From contig JAUVUV010000052.1 in assembly GCA_030604975.1 (NCBI GenBank), positions 1 to 9,719 on the forward strand: 9,719 nucleotides of DNA. The letters are read 5' to 3'. Shown one piece after another: positions 1-7,716 of this stretch. The translations under genes were made by a program, and so were the position numbers. Each line of letters begins with the position of its first letter. The first letter of the stretch is position 1. This DNA is from Candidatus Glassiibacteriota bacterium (lineage in GTDB: Bacteria > Gemmatimonadota > Glassbacteria > GWA2-58-10). Below the pieces are notes generated by a model. It did no database searches, had not been told where the DNA came from, and was given only the letters and a program-made list of their open reading frames with translations.

Positions 1-119
1 GAATCCTGAGACTCTTTCGCCTGTTCTTTTTGAACAGCCTGGCCGCACCCGATGGTCAACAGAAAGAATATAGCTGCGAGAAACGGCAGAGTTTCGCGTA
101 AATACCTGGAAGTTTTCAT
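1..119 (-). CDS. Lipoprotein, N-terminal part only (cut by left edge)
   Basis: On the minus strand an ATG at 119-117 opens a frame that stays open to the window edge. It reads MKTSRYLRETLPFLAAIFF, then LLTIGCGQAVQKEQAKESQD. This is a typical lipoprotein export signal: a basic N-terminus, a hydrophobic stretch and a lipobox-like TIGC with the acceptor Cys near residue 25. The lipobox is imperfect because -3 is Thr. After the Cys comes a polar, Gln/Lys/Glu-rich linker, as is usual for an envelope-anchored protein. The mature domain lies outside the window, so its function cannot be called. It follows the amidohydrolase gene by about 85 bases on the same strand and is probably in the same transcription unit. 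The upstream ribosome binding site is weak. Only 39 codons are visible. Confidence 0.7.
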   Translation of the reverse strand, partial: MKTSRYLRETLPFLAAIFFLLTIGCGQAVQKEQAKESQD

Positions 120-204
120 GGCACTGAACCTGTTTGAAGTTAGAAGTTAGGTTAAGGTGTTTTCATAATTTTCCGCAGTCTCATGACCAGGCTTGAGACA
201 GTTC

Positions 205-1338
205 TTAACTTTTGTTAAACCATTTTTTGAAGTTAGCGTAAAAGATTTTTTCAAGAACATTTTTCGGCAGCGCCAGGCTGCGGAACTTGCCGTCCACTTC
301 CCAGACTTCCATCTCTTCATCCGTGGCGAAATAGCGATAATCTTTCATGTAAGTGGTCTCTATCTGTTCGAGAGTTTTTTCTATGTCGGTCTTGGTATAG
401 ACTCTGCCCGCCCCCAGGTCTGTGCCGTAGAGCAGGCGGTCCTGGTACTTGATAATGAAATTACGCACTTTCTGCCGGTCCTGTACCTGAAAATGGCAGA
501 TTCGGGCAGCCATGTCCACACAGAAATTGGGGTATTTGTCAAACCGCTTTGCCATCTCATCAACATCGAACTCGAGGCTTCCCAGATGGCAGCCCATCAC
601 TCTCAGGCCCGGGTGCTTTTCGAGCACATTGTCCCGCGCCTGGATATGCTTCCAGTAATGGGGAATTTCCGGATGAAGGTAGGAATGGTACTGCGGGTTT
701 TCGGCAAAATATTTCCGGTCGTTGTTGACAGTCATCTCCTCCAGGGGAAGCCAGCAGTTGCGCGGCTCGCCGATATGAGCCACCAGCATCTTGCCCTGGC
801 TTTCGATATAGTCGAAAACCGGATCGAACCGCGGATCGTCTATCATCACAAAACTGCCGTCCGGGTCTTTGAGCACCATGCCGATATCTTTCCAGACTTT
901 CACACCAGTCGCGCCTTTGTCGAAACCGTCCTGGATAAGCTCTATCGCCCGGCTTTCCCAGTCCGGCCCGCCCCAGTTTTCCAGGCTGAAAGAGGTGTCC
1001 CATTCGATCCAACCCGGGTACTTTATATACATCTTTTCGGCGATTCTGATCTGGTCCAGCAGATAGTCCGTACTCATCCCCCGCGTGCTGATAGTTTTCC
1101 AGCGCATGTTGTGCTCTTTGAGCTTGTTGATCAGCGATTCTTCCTCGGATTCTTCAAGACCCCTGAGATGGGTGTGGATATCTATCTTGGGCATTGCTTT
1201 CAGTTCCGCGACACTCATCAGGCTGTCGCCGGCTTTTTCTGGAGCAGACCCGGCAGGCCGCGCTTTTTCCCCGGATTCTGAGCACCCTGCAAGGCAGAAA
1301 AGAATAAAAGTTGAGACTGCGAGACATAAGTGGCGCAT
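205..1338 (-). CDS. Amidohydrolase-superfamily (amidohydrolase 2 type) metal-dependent hydrolase, lipoprotein
   Basis: This 377-residue protein begins with a lipoprotein signal (hydrophobic residues 3-18, lipobox LAGC with Cys19), so it should be tethered to a membrane. The rest is a TIM-barrel metallohydrolase of the amidohydrolase_2 type. The expected metal and catalytic positions are visible: KIDIHTH (His55, His57), GVKVWKD (Lys147, strand 4), VAHIGEP (His188), MGCHLGS (His251) and LLYGTDLGA (Asp307). Length and motif order fit the family, which includes uronate isomerase-like, decarboxylase and lactone or amide hydrolase members. The substrate cannot be read from sequence. The start is supported by a strong AGGAGGA site just upstream (1342-1348 on the plus strand). 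The gene lies between a Tat-exported glycosidase-like gene and a second lipoprotein gene, which suggests it processes a product of extracellular glycan breakdown. That role is inferred. Confidence 0.88.
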   Translation of the reverse strand: MRHLCLAVSTFILFCLAGCSESGEKARPAGSAPEKAGDSLMSVAELKAMPKIDIHTHLRGLEESEEESLINKLKEHNMRWKTISTRGMSTDYLLDQIRIAEKMYIKYPGWIEWDTSFSLENWGGPDWESRAIELIQDGFDKGATGVKVWKDIGMVLKDPDGSFVMIDDPRFDPVFDYIESQGKMLVAHIGEPRNCWLPLEEMTVNNDRKYFAENPQYHSYLHPEIPHYWKHIQARDNVLEKHPGLRVMGCHLGSLEFDVDEMAKRFDKYPNFCVDMAARICHFQVQDRQKVRNFIIKYQDRLLYGTDLGAGRVYTKTDIEKTLEQIETTYMKDYRYFATDEEMEVWEVDGKFRSLALPKNVLEKIFYANFKKWFNKS

Positions 1339-1474
1339 CTATCCTCCTGATCGAAAGTTTTACTTAACCGGCCTTGTTTTTATCTCTCATATCTAATAAT
1401 CCGATTGTTCAGCCGTTCTGGAACGCCGCCTCTGCTTCCGGTTGAGCTGGAATTCATCTTTCCCTTTTCATTGT

Positions 1475-3034
1475 TCAATAATGTTCGCCCCAGACCAGCC
1501 TGCCTTTCTCCTTGAGCTGGATCGGGAAAGATTTATCCGGGTTGAGCGGCTGGGCGCAGGCCCATTCGACAGGGCGGGCCACGCCGTTGGTTTCCAGCTC
1601 GCCGCTTAATTTGAGCCTGGCCCCCCACATGCTCTCCGGCAGGAGCAACCCGGCCTGGCGCACATCGCCTCCATAGGGGCGACCGGCATCCAGGCAGCCG
1701 GAAGTCCTGAAAGAGCCGTCCTCGCTTTCCAGTCTTACCCGCAGCACTCCAGGCACCCCAGCTACGCCGTCATTGACAAAACCGATTATCAGCTGCGGAC
1801 ATTCGAAAAGCTCGCGCTGCCAGATCCAGCCCGGCCGAACCCGGTAGCCCATGCGCCGCTGCAGCGTAGCGAACCCGTTCGGATAGCGCTCGTGGTAGCG
1901 CGCCAGGTTGTCCGCCTCTGTCCACAGCGACCAGTAATTTGCGCCCAGGTTGAGCACCTTGAGCATCGATTTTTCCTTTGCATTCACCCCGGCTCCGTCC
2001 ACAGGTATCTTATCTATGTCGTAGTCGCGCCGCCAGCCCTGTTCCATGACCACAGCCAGCCAGGGAGGGCGGTTCGCCAGACGCTCGATCTGGATCGGCT
2101 CGTCGTGGATGATACTGTCCGAGCGAAGCCAGCCGCCGGAGCGCACAGTCATGTCCTGCACCACCCGGTTGCCTGCACGGCTGCTGTCGGGCTGGGTGTT
2201 GACCGCCAGCGGAACTTTTTTCCAGGTTTCCAACTGGAGCCTGGTGATCTTTTCGAATGTTCTCTCCGCTGTGGGGTAGTCCGGTATCGGGTTGGCGCAG
2301 CCGCTGGTATGGCCCTCGCCCCAGAATCCGTACATTGTCAGGTCCATGAACTCGACCAGGGGGTTGTCATCGAACTCGGCGGCAAGCAGTTCGTTCAATT
2401 CCTGGAAGGCTTTGAGGAACTCGGGGTGGTCGTAGCGCGGCTCGCGGTAGGCGAAACTGCTGCCGCGCCGGGTGCCGACATCGACCACCGGAACTTTTTC
2501 CTGAACGAACTCGGGCATGGCGAGTCTTTCCGGCTGGCCCACAGTATTGGAAAGCATTACCCGGAAACCGACTCTCAGGCCGAAGGTTTTGGCTGCGTCA
2601 AAGGTCAGTTTCCAGACAGGATGAAGATCGAGCCTGCCGGGTGTTCTCTGTACATCGCGCCAGTCGCAGCGGATGTAGAGCACATCCGCGAAAGGCAAGC
2701 TGGCGAGTTTTTCCACGTGGCGCTCCAGGGTTTCCTCTCCCCGGCGCGCGGCCAGTGACGGGCCGCCCTCCTCCCAGGTATAGCCGACAAGCCCGAGGCC
2801 GTAGTTCCTGATATGTTTCTCAGAGGGGCTCGTACTGCCGATAGTGGCCCAGTCCCGAACCAAATCATCACCGAAAGGTCCCTGATTGAGCCTGTCGCGA
2901 ACCGGAGGGCCGGGCCCGAAATCGTAACCCTCCCAAAGGTGCACCGGCAGATCGGCATGAGTCCTGCCTGCCTCCAGAGCGCCAAGCATCAAAGCGGCGG
3001 TCCCGGACTTGATAAAATCTCTTCTGTCAGGCAT
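1475..3034 (-). CDS. Tat-exported TIM-barrel glycoside hydrolase-like protein (DUF4832/GH42-like style)
   Basis: This 519-residue protein starts MPDRRDFIKSG, a twin-arginine signal (Arg4-Arg5), followed by a hydrophobic segment to about residue 28. It should therefore be exported folded. Residues about 75-400 look like a glycosidase TIM barrel. The segment around 119-160 (RCDWRDVQRTPGRLDLHPVW, then a strand with GLRVGFRVML) matches the second and third strands of clan GH-A enzymes. Candidate acidic catalytic residues are Glu240 in YGFWGEGHT and Glu331 in VVMEQGW. Their positions resemble the strand 4 and strand 7 carboxylates of that clan, but the usual Asn-Glu pair is absent. Residues about 411-510 resemble a beta-sandwich of the DUF4832 kind. 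A GAGG site lies 8 bases before the ATG. The enzyme class is likely, but the substrate and exact family are not established. Confidence 0.72.
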   Translation of the reverse strand: MPDRRDFIKSGTAALMLGALEAGRTHADLPVHLWEGYDFGPGPPVRDRLNQGPFGDDLVRDWATIGSTSPSEKHIRNYGLGLVGYTWEEGGPSLAARRGEETLERHVEKLASLPFADVLYIRCDWRDVQRTPGRLDLHPVWKLTFDAAKTFGLRVGFRVMLSNTVGQPERLAMPEFVQEKVPVVDVGTRRGSSFAYREPRYDHPEFLKAFQELNELLAAEFDDNPLVEFMDLTMYGFWGEGHTSGCANPIPDYPTAERTFEKITRLQLETWKKVPLAVNTQPDSSRAGNRVVQDMTVRSGGWLRSDSIIHDEPIQIERLANRPPWLAVVMEQGWRRDYDIDKIPVDGAGVNAKEKSMLKVLNLGANYWSLWTEADNLARYHERYPNGFATLQRRMGYRVRPGWIWQRELFECPQLIIGFVNDGVAGVPGVLRVRLESEDGSFRTSGCLDAGRPYGGDVRQAGLLLPESMWGARLKLSGELETNGVARPVEWACAQPLNPDKSFPIQLKEKGRLVWGEHY

Positions 3035-3139
3035 GGTCGAACCTCGATTTTTCTTTGCGAGGAAGATTGGAAATCACGGAGCAGTTTTTCTGAATCGTGA
3101 GTGAACAATGGTGATTCAAGATAATACTAGATCCCACGG

Positions 3140-3169
3140 CGGAGAAAAAGATGCTTGATACATTCTCCG
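3140..3169. repeat. Inverted repeat between the dockerin gene and the Tat-signal gene
   Basis: Perfect 7-base arms CGGAGAA (3140-3146) and TTCTCCG (3163-3169) enclose a 16-base loop. They lie in the 216-base minus-strand gap between two genes that may be co-transcribed. No T-run follows on the minus strand, so a simple intrinsic terminator is unlikely. It could be a processing or attenuation hairpin, or chance. The rest of this gap (3035-3250) holds no other feature I can support. Confidence 0.3.
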
Positions 3170-3250
3170 TCTTCCCAGCCGGCTTTTTCCCGTTTCACCC
3201 GCACCGTACTTGCAGTGCTAAGCAGAGGTGGCCGCCGGCGAATTGTCAGC

Positions 3251-4639
3251 TTAGCCGTAAATCCAGTCTATCATGTCTTTCAAAAGACCGATAACGTCTG
3301 CGAACGAAGCCTCGCCGTCACCGTTATAGTCAGCCCGTTCATCCTCTGGATTGTTACGCTGGATGAGCAGGAGACTGATCACGTCTGTTATACTGACAGT
3401 GCTGTCCCCGTTGATATCGCCCTTCTTCCAGGCCTGTTCCGCTTCACCCTCGGTGAGAAACTCCTGGTGCCAGCGGCTCCAGTCCGACCAGGCTCCGGCG
3501 CTGCTTTGCTGACGGACCCGGGTGTAATATTTGGTTCCTTCTGCCAGTGACAGTCTTCCGGCCAGACGACCCACGAAAGCGCCGCTGGCCTCGTCGACCC
3601 TGACACTGTCTGCTCCGGTGACTGGGGCCGAGCGCCAGACCACGTGCTCGCCCTGCCTGTCCGAGGCAATCTCGGCTTGCCATGCTCCCTGAGTGTCAGG
3701 CCCCCGGTATTCGGTTTTATAAAGCGCCGGATTGACAGGGGTGACCACCGGGCCGATCCGTTGCGGGGAGATCACGAAATTGTCGTACCAGCGCGACTGG
3801 TCCACCGGCGAGCCGTCGTTCCAGTAAGCCTCCAGGAAAACAGCGTTGATCCCGTGGCCGGTGTAGTCGCCGATCCAGTCCATTGCAGTACGCTCGCACT
3901 CCAGGCGTCCGTCGATCCAGAGCTGGTTCTCCCCGTCGTTTTTCCCGGGCGAGTCGAGCCTGGCCCGCGCTTCGACACAGACCCACCAGCCGGACTCCTC
4001 GGTGCTGCTTATTTTCATTTCAGAGACAGGCTTGTTGCCGAGCCAGCGCAAGTTGTCGAAGTCGTTGTACTTGGTGGTAATTACCTTGTCTGAACCGGCC
4101 GGTACCCCACTGGCCGGGTCCAGGGTCAGCGATTCGCCGCTGCTCCACACGTGAGCGATCATTGCCTGATTCCAGGCCGAGGAGACAATACTCGTGGCCC
4201 GGGACATCTTGGCCGGCCCTCCGCCGGTCCACCCTGCCTGATGCTTGACATAGATCCGCCAGTAGATTTCATCGAATTTCCTTCCCGGTTTAACCACGTT
4301 ACCATAGGGGCTGTCACCGAAAAACACCTTGCGGTTTCCCTCTCCACGACTGCCCTTGGCGTAAAAACATTTCATCGACTTGCCGCTAGGGCCGAACTTT
4401 GTCTCTGAGTCCAGATCGCCGCTCGATTCAGTGTAATTTTTCACCGGGCCGTCGAAATCATCGAACCAGATTATGGCGGTATCCGATTCGTGCGGTTGAA
4501 TTTCGAGTATCTCGACCGACTCGATTCGCGGTATTTCCGGCTTGCTTTCCTGGGCCACGGCAATGCCGGCTCTGAAGGCCGGATTAAGGCAAAGCAAAGC
4601 CGATAGAGCCGAAAATCCTCTTACAGTGAATTTGTCCAT
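3251..4639 (-). CDS. Secreted polysaccharide lyase-like protein with FN3-like domain and C-terminal type I dockerin
   Basis: This 462-residue protein has a Sec signal peptide (hydrophobic core about 9-29, probably cut after AVAQ). Residues about 55-295 look like a concanavalin-type beta-sandwich of the sort in Cip1-like and alginate-lyase-like proteins: FDDFDGP near the start, DEIYWRIYVKH at 123-133, GWWVCVEAR at 217-225, NQLWIDGRLE at 238-247 and WYDNFVIS at 284-291. This resemblance is from memory of fold style, so catalytic activity is uncertain. Residues about 301-396 form a fibronectin III-like module. The C-terminus (about 406-460) carries two calcium-loop repeats, DINGDSTVSITDV (408-420) and DYNGDGEASFADV (437-449), the hallmark of a type I dockerin that would bind a cohesin. 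GAGAGGG lies just before the ATG. A decayed relative sits 46 bases upstream. Confidence 0.8.
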   Translation of the reverse strand: MDKFTVRGFSALSALLCLNPAFRAGIAVAQESKPEIPRIESVEILEIQPHESDTAIIWFDDFDGPVKNYTESSGDLDSETKFGPSGKSMKCFYAKGSRGEGNRKVFFGDSPYGNVVKPGRKFDEIYWRIYVKHQAGWTGGGPAKMSRATSIVSSAWNQAMIAHVWSSGESLTLDPASGVPAGSDKVITTKYNDFDNLRWLGNKPVSEMKISSTEESGWWVCVEARARLDSPGKNDGENQLWIDGRLECERTAMDWIGDYTGHGINAVFLEAYWNDGSPVDQSRWYDNFVISPQRIGPVVTPVNPALYKTEYRGPDTQGAWQAEIASDRQGEHVVWRSAPVTGADSVRVDEASGAFVGRLAGRLSLAEGTKYYTRVRQQSSAGAWSDWSRWHQEFLTEGEAEQAWKKGDINGDSTVSITDVISLLLIQRNNPEDERADYNGDGEASFADVIGLLKDMIDWIYG

Positions 4640-4685
4640 AATCCCTCTCTTTAGATCATGAGTTGGTAGTTATCCTGTGAAGGTT

Positions 4686-4960
4686 TCAGCAAATAAGCAC
4701 GATCTTGCGGGTTATTACCTCTCCGTTGGCAGCGAGTCCGGCGAAATATGTCCCCGAGAGCAAGCTGAGTGCCCCTGATACCGGTCCAGTGCATCAGGTT
4801 ACCCTGGTTCGAAATCTTCGGCGAACATCGCGTACCATCGGAAAAAGAGCTTGTCGCAGCCGGGTATGAACCAGCGGATAAGCTGGCTGCAGGAGGAAAG
4901 TGTCAAACCAATAATAATCAATGCAGATGAAAACAACAGGAAACGCAGGCCGCCTTTCAT
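4686..4960 (-). pseudogene. Decayed secreted lyase-like gene with a remnant C-terminal FlgD/T9SS-type tail
   Basis: Three minus-strand frames together carry pieces of one secreted protein. Frame one runs from the ATG at 4960 (AAAGG eight bases upstream; another in-frame ATG at 4966) to the TAA at 4799-4801. It encodes MKGGLRFLLFSS, then ALIIIGLTLSSCS, a lipoprotein-like signal, then CDKLFFRWYAMFAEDFEPG. Removing one G from the GGG before the stop restores GNLMHWTG. A third frame, open from 4793 to the TGA at 4686-4688, reads TGPVSGALSLLSGTYFAG, then LAANGEVITRKIVLIC. That is the ending seen on FlgD-like/T9SS-type sorting domains. The DKLFFRWYA segment aligns with DEIYWRIYV (123-131) of the next gene, suggesting a deleted paralogue. 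The central and most C-terminal domains are missing. The first frame might still make a 53-residue peptide. Confidence 0.62.
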
Positions 4961-4966
4961 ATCCAT

Positions 4967-5210
4967 GGCCTTTCTGGATGGAGATATTAATCAACGCTCA
5001 GTACATGCCCCTAAAGTTTAACTGTTCGTTTCGCCCCACGCCAGAGTCATTTTTTTTGATCAATATTACATAATACAAAGTGAGAACCAAAAAGATATTT
5101 GACCCTGAGATTGAAGGGGACTATGATTATTTACGTTATCTTCAAGACAACTCTAAATTTATGGCGTAGTGCCGTGGAAATATAGTGTAACGGTTAAAAT
5201 CGAGGTCAGT
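4967..5210. promoter_or_regulatory. Divergent AT-rich intergenic region between the two gene blocks
   Basis: This spacer separates the minus-strand block from the plus-strand heparinase-like gene and must hold any promoters for both directions. The part at about 5047-5100 is strongly AT-rich with a T8 run. I cannot assign -35/-10 elements with confidence. It also contains a 20-codon ORF (5123-5185, start preceded by AAGGGGA) that ends 25 bases before the heparinase ATG. Its peptide, beginning MIIYVIFKTTLNLW, matches nothing I know and may be fortuitous. Confidence 0.4.
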
Positions 5211-7391
5211 ATGTTCAGAAAAATGTTTCTTTTATCACTCATTTCGGTTATGAGTTTCTGTTCTGCAGGTTTTGCCTACCGGTTGGTCGGGCATCCCAGG
5301 ATCTTTGTCAACAGGGCTGGCCTGCCGGGTGTTGCGCAGCGCGCAGGCGGTGTGCTGTCCCCTGAGTACGCGGCAATCAAGAAAGTTGCAGACCAGGCGG
5401 TGGCCGAGGGGGTTAAAACTCCCCCAAGCCGGTTTCGCCCGCCGATGGACATGGTTTGCGCCGGTATTTGCTATCTGGTCGAGCGCGAGCTGGGCAATGA
5501 CCCCGAGCCGTACGCCGGGGCAGTCAAGCAGTACTGGAGCGACGGTTCGGTGCTGAGCCTGGAGGGGGACGGGTTTTTCGGTTTCCACGGCATGGTGTAT
5601 GACTGGATCTACGATTCCCTCAGCCCGGAGCAGCGCAAGACCTACGGTGACAGTCTCGGCACATGGCTCCGCTATTACACTGGCAGGCCTGAGATTGTTC
5701 TTAAGAATGGCCACTGGTGGTACAACCAGACCTGGGGACCTGCGCACCTGAACACGCCGAACACGCGGGACGGGATAACACCCAAGCTTTTTGTCGCGCT
5801 CGGGCTTGCCGGTGCAGGCACAGCACATGAGGAGGACGCCCGCAGGTTTCTCGATTCCTGGGCCAGGCGTGTGCCTTCCGAGTGCATTCCGGCATTTGAT
5901 GAAATGGGCGGGGTCTGGTCGGAGAGCATGGGCCATGGCAGCTACGGTCCGGTGGCTGTTATCCCGTGGGCTTTCGAGGCCTGGCGCACAGCGACCGGGG
6001 AAGACCTTTTCAGAAGGTGCGCATCCACCAGCTTTCTGCCAGAGATGACACGCTGGGCAGTCTATCTTACAGTGCCTTTTGCAGAGCACACTGCCTGGAT
6101 CGACGACAACCGGGCGAGAAATCTCGGTGTTTTCGCCCGCGTGGCCCCAATCCTGGCCGCGCGCTACCGCGATCCGGTTGCAAACTGGATCAGCGACAAG
6201 AGCGCTCGCGAGGGCTGGAACGAGATCCCCTGGAACCGTTTTCTCTCCTACGACCCCTCGGTAAAATCGGCTTCCCCGGCGCAAGCAGATTATCCCCTTG
6301 CCTATCATTTCACCGGTGCCGGCCACATATATATGCGCAGCGCCTGGGACGATCCGGACGCCACCTGGGCTTTTTTCGGCGCCGGGCCGAAATTTGCCGG
6401 CCACTCGAGGGACGATGAAGGCCACTTCCTGATCGCCAAAAAAGGCTGGCTCGCCCTGCGTGCCGGAGGCCCAGGCCACAACGACTGGGACTACTACGCC
6501 GGCGGCTCCCTGGCGTTCAATATAGTGACAATCTATAACCCGGATGAGACATTCCGCCGGGTAACACCCAGGGACCCGAACGGGGTGAAAAACGAAAACG
6601 ACGGCGGCATAATCCGTTATGTTTACACCAGCCACACCCGGAATGACCGCGCGGAAATAGTCGCCTACCATCACGATCCATATTACACTTACGCAGCTGC
6701 TGATCTTAGCCTTGCCTATTCTCCCGAAAAGGTGCGAGAGGTCACCCGCCAGTTCTTTTACCTGCGAGGTGAGCGCGAGATTTTTATCACTTTCGACCGT
6801 ATCAGGGCCACAAGTGAAGAGTTTCCCAGGCACTTCTTTTTGCACACTCCAGGTGAGCCCTCAGTCAGCGGAGAGGAGAAAGTAATTACTCCAGGGCATG
6901 TATTCTCTTACACCGGAAACACATCCACCTGGCTCAGCGACCCGGCAGGCGAAAATGGTGTGCTCAGCACCGGAAAGTCGCGGGCATTCATGACCGCCCT
7001 TTTACCCGAGGATGCCGCCATTACCAAAAGAGGGGGCAAGGGGCACGAATTCTGGGGCCACCCCAACGAGCCCACCGCCCAGTATAATCATACCGGCCGA
7101 CAGAGCCACCGTCCCCCGATAGTTCCCTGGCGTCTGGAGGTTAAATCACCAGGCAAGGGCCTGCATGACTTTTTCCTTCGCGTGATCGAGATCGGGGAGG
7201 AAAGCCAAAAGTCTGCCTCGAAGGTGTCTCTGCTCGATCGAGGGGTTTATCAGGGCGCCGGTCTTGACATAGCCGGCACACCGGTCGAGGTGCTTTTTGC
7301 CACAGAGGGGAATCTTACGGCTCGGGTCAAGATCGGCAGTGAGAAGGAAAAGGTGCTGAAACCTGGGATTATTACAGGGAGCATCAAATAG
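5211..7391 (+). CDS. Heparinase II/III family polysaccharide lyase, secreted
   Basis: This 726-residue protein has a Sec signal peptide (hydrophobic core 6-19, likely cut near AGFA-Y). The mature N-terminus YRLVGHPRIFVN is the usual opening of heparinase II/III-like lyases. An alpha-toroid spans about 50-340, with NGHWWYNQTWGPAHLNTPNT at 166-185 and GGVWSESMGHGSYGP at 233-247. The C-terminal beta-sandwich starts with GHIYMRSAWD (371-380) and carries GHSRDDEGHFLIAKKG (397-412), the family's signature His/Asp block. Candidate catalytic residues are Asn172, His179, Tyr245, His398 and His405. Members cleave uronic-acid linkages by beta-elimination. The substrate (heparan, alginate or another polyuronate) is not readable here. 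A GTG at 5169 gives a longer frame, but the ATG at 5211 has GAGGT five bases upstream and restores the signal peptide. The gene is long but within the family's range. Confidence 0.9.
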   Translation: MFRKMFLLSLISVMSFCSAGFAYRLVGHPRIFVNRAGLPGVAQRAGGVLSPEYAAIKKVADQAVAEGVKTPPSRFRPPMDMVCAGICYLVERELGNDPEPYAGAVKQYWSDGSVLSLEGDGFFGFHGMVYDWIYDSLSPEQRKTYGDSLGTWLRYYTGRPEIVLKNGHWWYNQTWGPAHLNTPNTRDGITPKLFVALGLAGAGTAHEEDARRFLDSWARRVPSECIPAFDEMGGVWSESMGHGSYGPVAVIPWAFEAWRTATGEDLFRRCASTSFLPEMTRWAVYLTVPFAEHTAWIDDNRARNLGVFARVAPILAARYRDPVANWISDKSAREGWNEIPWNRFLSYDPSVKSASPAQADYPLAYHFTGAGHIYMRSAWDDPDATWAFFGAGPKFAGHSRDDEGHFLIAKKGWLALRAGGPGHNDWDYYAGGSLAFNIVTIYNPDETFRRVTPRDPNGVKNENDGGIIRYVYTSHTRNDRAEIVAYHHDPYYTYAAADLSLAYSPEKVREVTRQFFYLRGEREIFITFDRIRATSEEFPRHFFLHTPGEPSVSGEEKVITPGHVFSYTGNTSTWLSDPAGENGVLSTGKSRAFMTALLPEDAAITKRGGKGHEFWGHPNEPTAQYNHTGRQSHRPPIVPWRLEVKSPGKGLHDFFLRVIEIGEESQKSASKVSLLDRGVYQGAGLDIAGTPVEVLFATEGNLTARVKIGSEKEKVLKPGIITGSIK

Positions 7392-7512
7392 TTTTTGTCT
7401 ACATAGTGTTGTTTACAAACTTCAGATAGCCGCGGGCGGCCACAACCAACAATTAAGAATACAGCCGAATATTCTTCCTGCTTTATGTTAGAATGTATAT
7501 TTTAACCTGAGA

Positions 7513-7535
7513 AAAAGCGGGTTTTGCCCACTTTT
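7513..7535 (+). terminator. Possible intrinsic terminator after the heparinase-like gene
   Basis: AAAAGCGGG (7513-7521) and CCCACTTTT (7527-7535) can pair 8 of 9 bases around a TTTTG loop and end in a T-run, about 120 bases past the stop codon. One C/A mismatch weakens it on this strand. On the other strand the same position is a G-U pair, so it could also stop transcription arriving from the right. Confidence 0.4.
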
Positions 7536-7601
7536 GATCGCCACCAAAAGAAGAAAAATAATTTATCTAACTCGATTTATTCTGTTTTTCATTAGAGGCG
7601 T

Positions 7602-7666
7602 GTTTATAAAACGATAAGTAGGGACACGGCGCGCCGTGTCCCTACGCAAATGATCGTTTTTCAAAC
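7602..7666. repeat. Nested palindrome, REP/MITE-like
   Basis: The core is a perfect 28-base palindrome at 7618-7645; its left half is GTAGGGACACGGCG and the right half is its exact complement. Outside it, GTTTATAAAACGAT (7602-7615) pairs 12 of 14 with ATCGTTTTTCAAAC (7653-7666), including a perfect inner 8-base AAAACGAT/ATCGTTTT. The GC-rich core stands out sharply from AT-rich flanks. Such intergenic structures are usual for dispersed REP-like or miniature non-coding elements. A transcribed copy would fold into a long hairpin. Copy number cannot be seen in this window. Confidence 0.7.
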
Positions 7667-7716
7667 AGTTTCAATTCAACCCGGACATTGTTTCGTTTTT
7701 CTACAAAAGGAAATCG

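Larger units (their letters stand above)
7392..7716. other. Gene-free spacer with hairpins and a long palindrome
   Basis: This spacer has no credible coding region. It holds a weak hairpin with arms AAGAATA (7455-7461) and TATTCTT (7470-7476), the possible terminator at 7513-7535 and the nested palindrome at 7602-7666. Base composition falls to strongly AT-rich outside the palindrome core, unlike the flanking enzyme genes. Confidence 0.5.

Noticed and set aside
178..199. Inverted repeat GTCTCA/TGAGAC just after the amidohydrolase gene
   Set aside because: Six-base arms, a 10-base loop and no T-run on the minus strand; too weak to call a terminator.
193..1281. Plus-strand ORF (362 codons) opposite the amidohydrolase gene
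   Set aside because: The minus strand has a lipoprotein signal, a strong ribosome site and all metal-ligand motifs. The plus-strand reading has none of these.
1892..2758. Plus-strand ORF (288 codons) opposite the Tat-signal gene
   Set aside because: Antisense shadow with no motifs; the minus-strand gene has a Tat signal and barrel-like strands.
4794..4994. Minus-strand ORF of 66 codons
   Set aside because: A different minus-strand frame in the same place carries a convincing lipoprotein signal and similarity to the next gene. The 66-codon frame shows only arginine-rich, unstructured sequence.
5169..5210. GTG start at 5169 for the heparinase-like gene
   Set aside because: It would put 14 charged and polar residues before the signal peptide. 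The ATG at 5211 has its own well-spaced GAGGT.
5235..6845. Long minus-strand ORF (536 codons) opposite the heparinase-like gene
   Set aside because: It is antisense to a clear, full-length family member with a signal peptide. Its translation is low-complexity Gly/Val/Ala/Pro-rich, with no domain cues and no ribosome site. It is a shadow of GC-rich coding sequence.
7423..7445. GCCGC/GCGGC inverted repeat soon after the heparinase stop
   Set aside because: Five-base arms with a two-base loop cannot form a stable hairpin, and no T-run follows.
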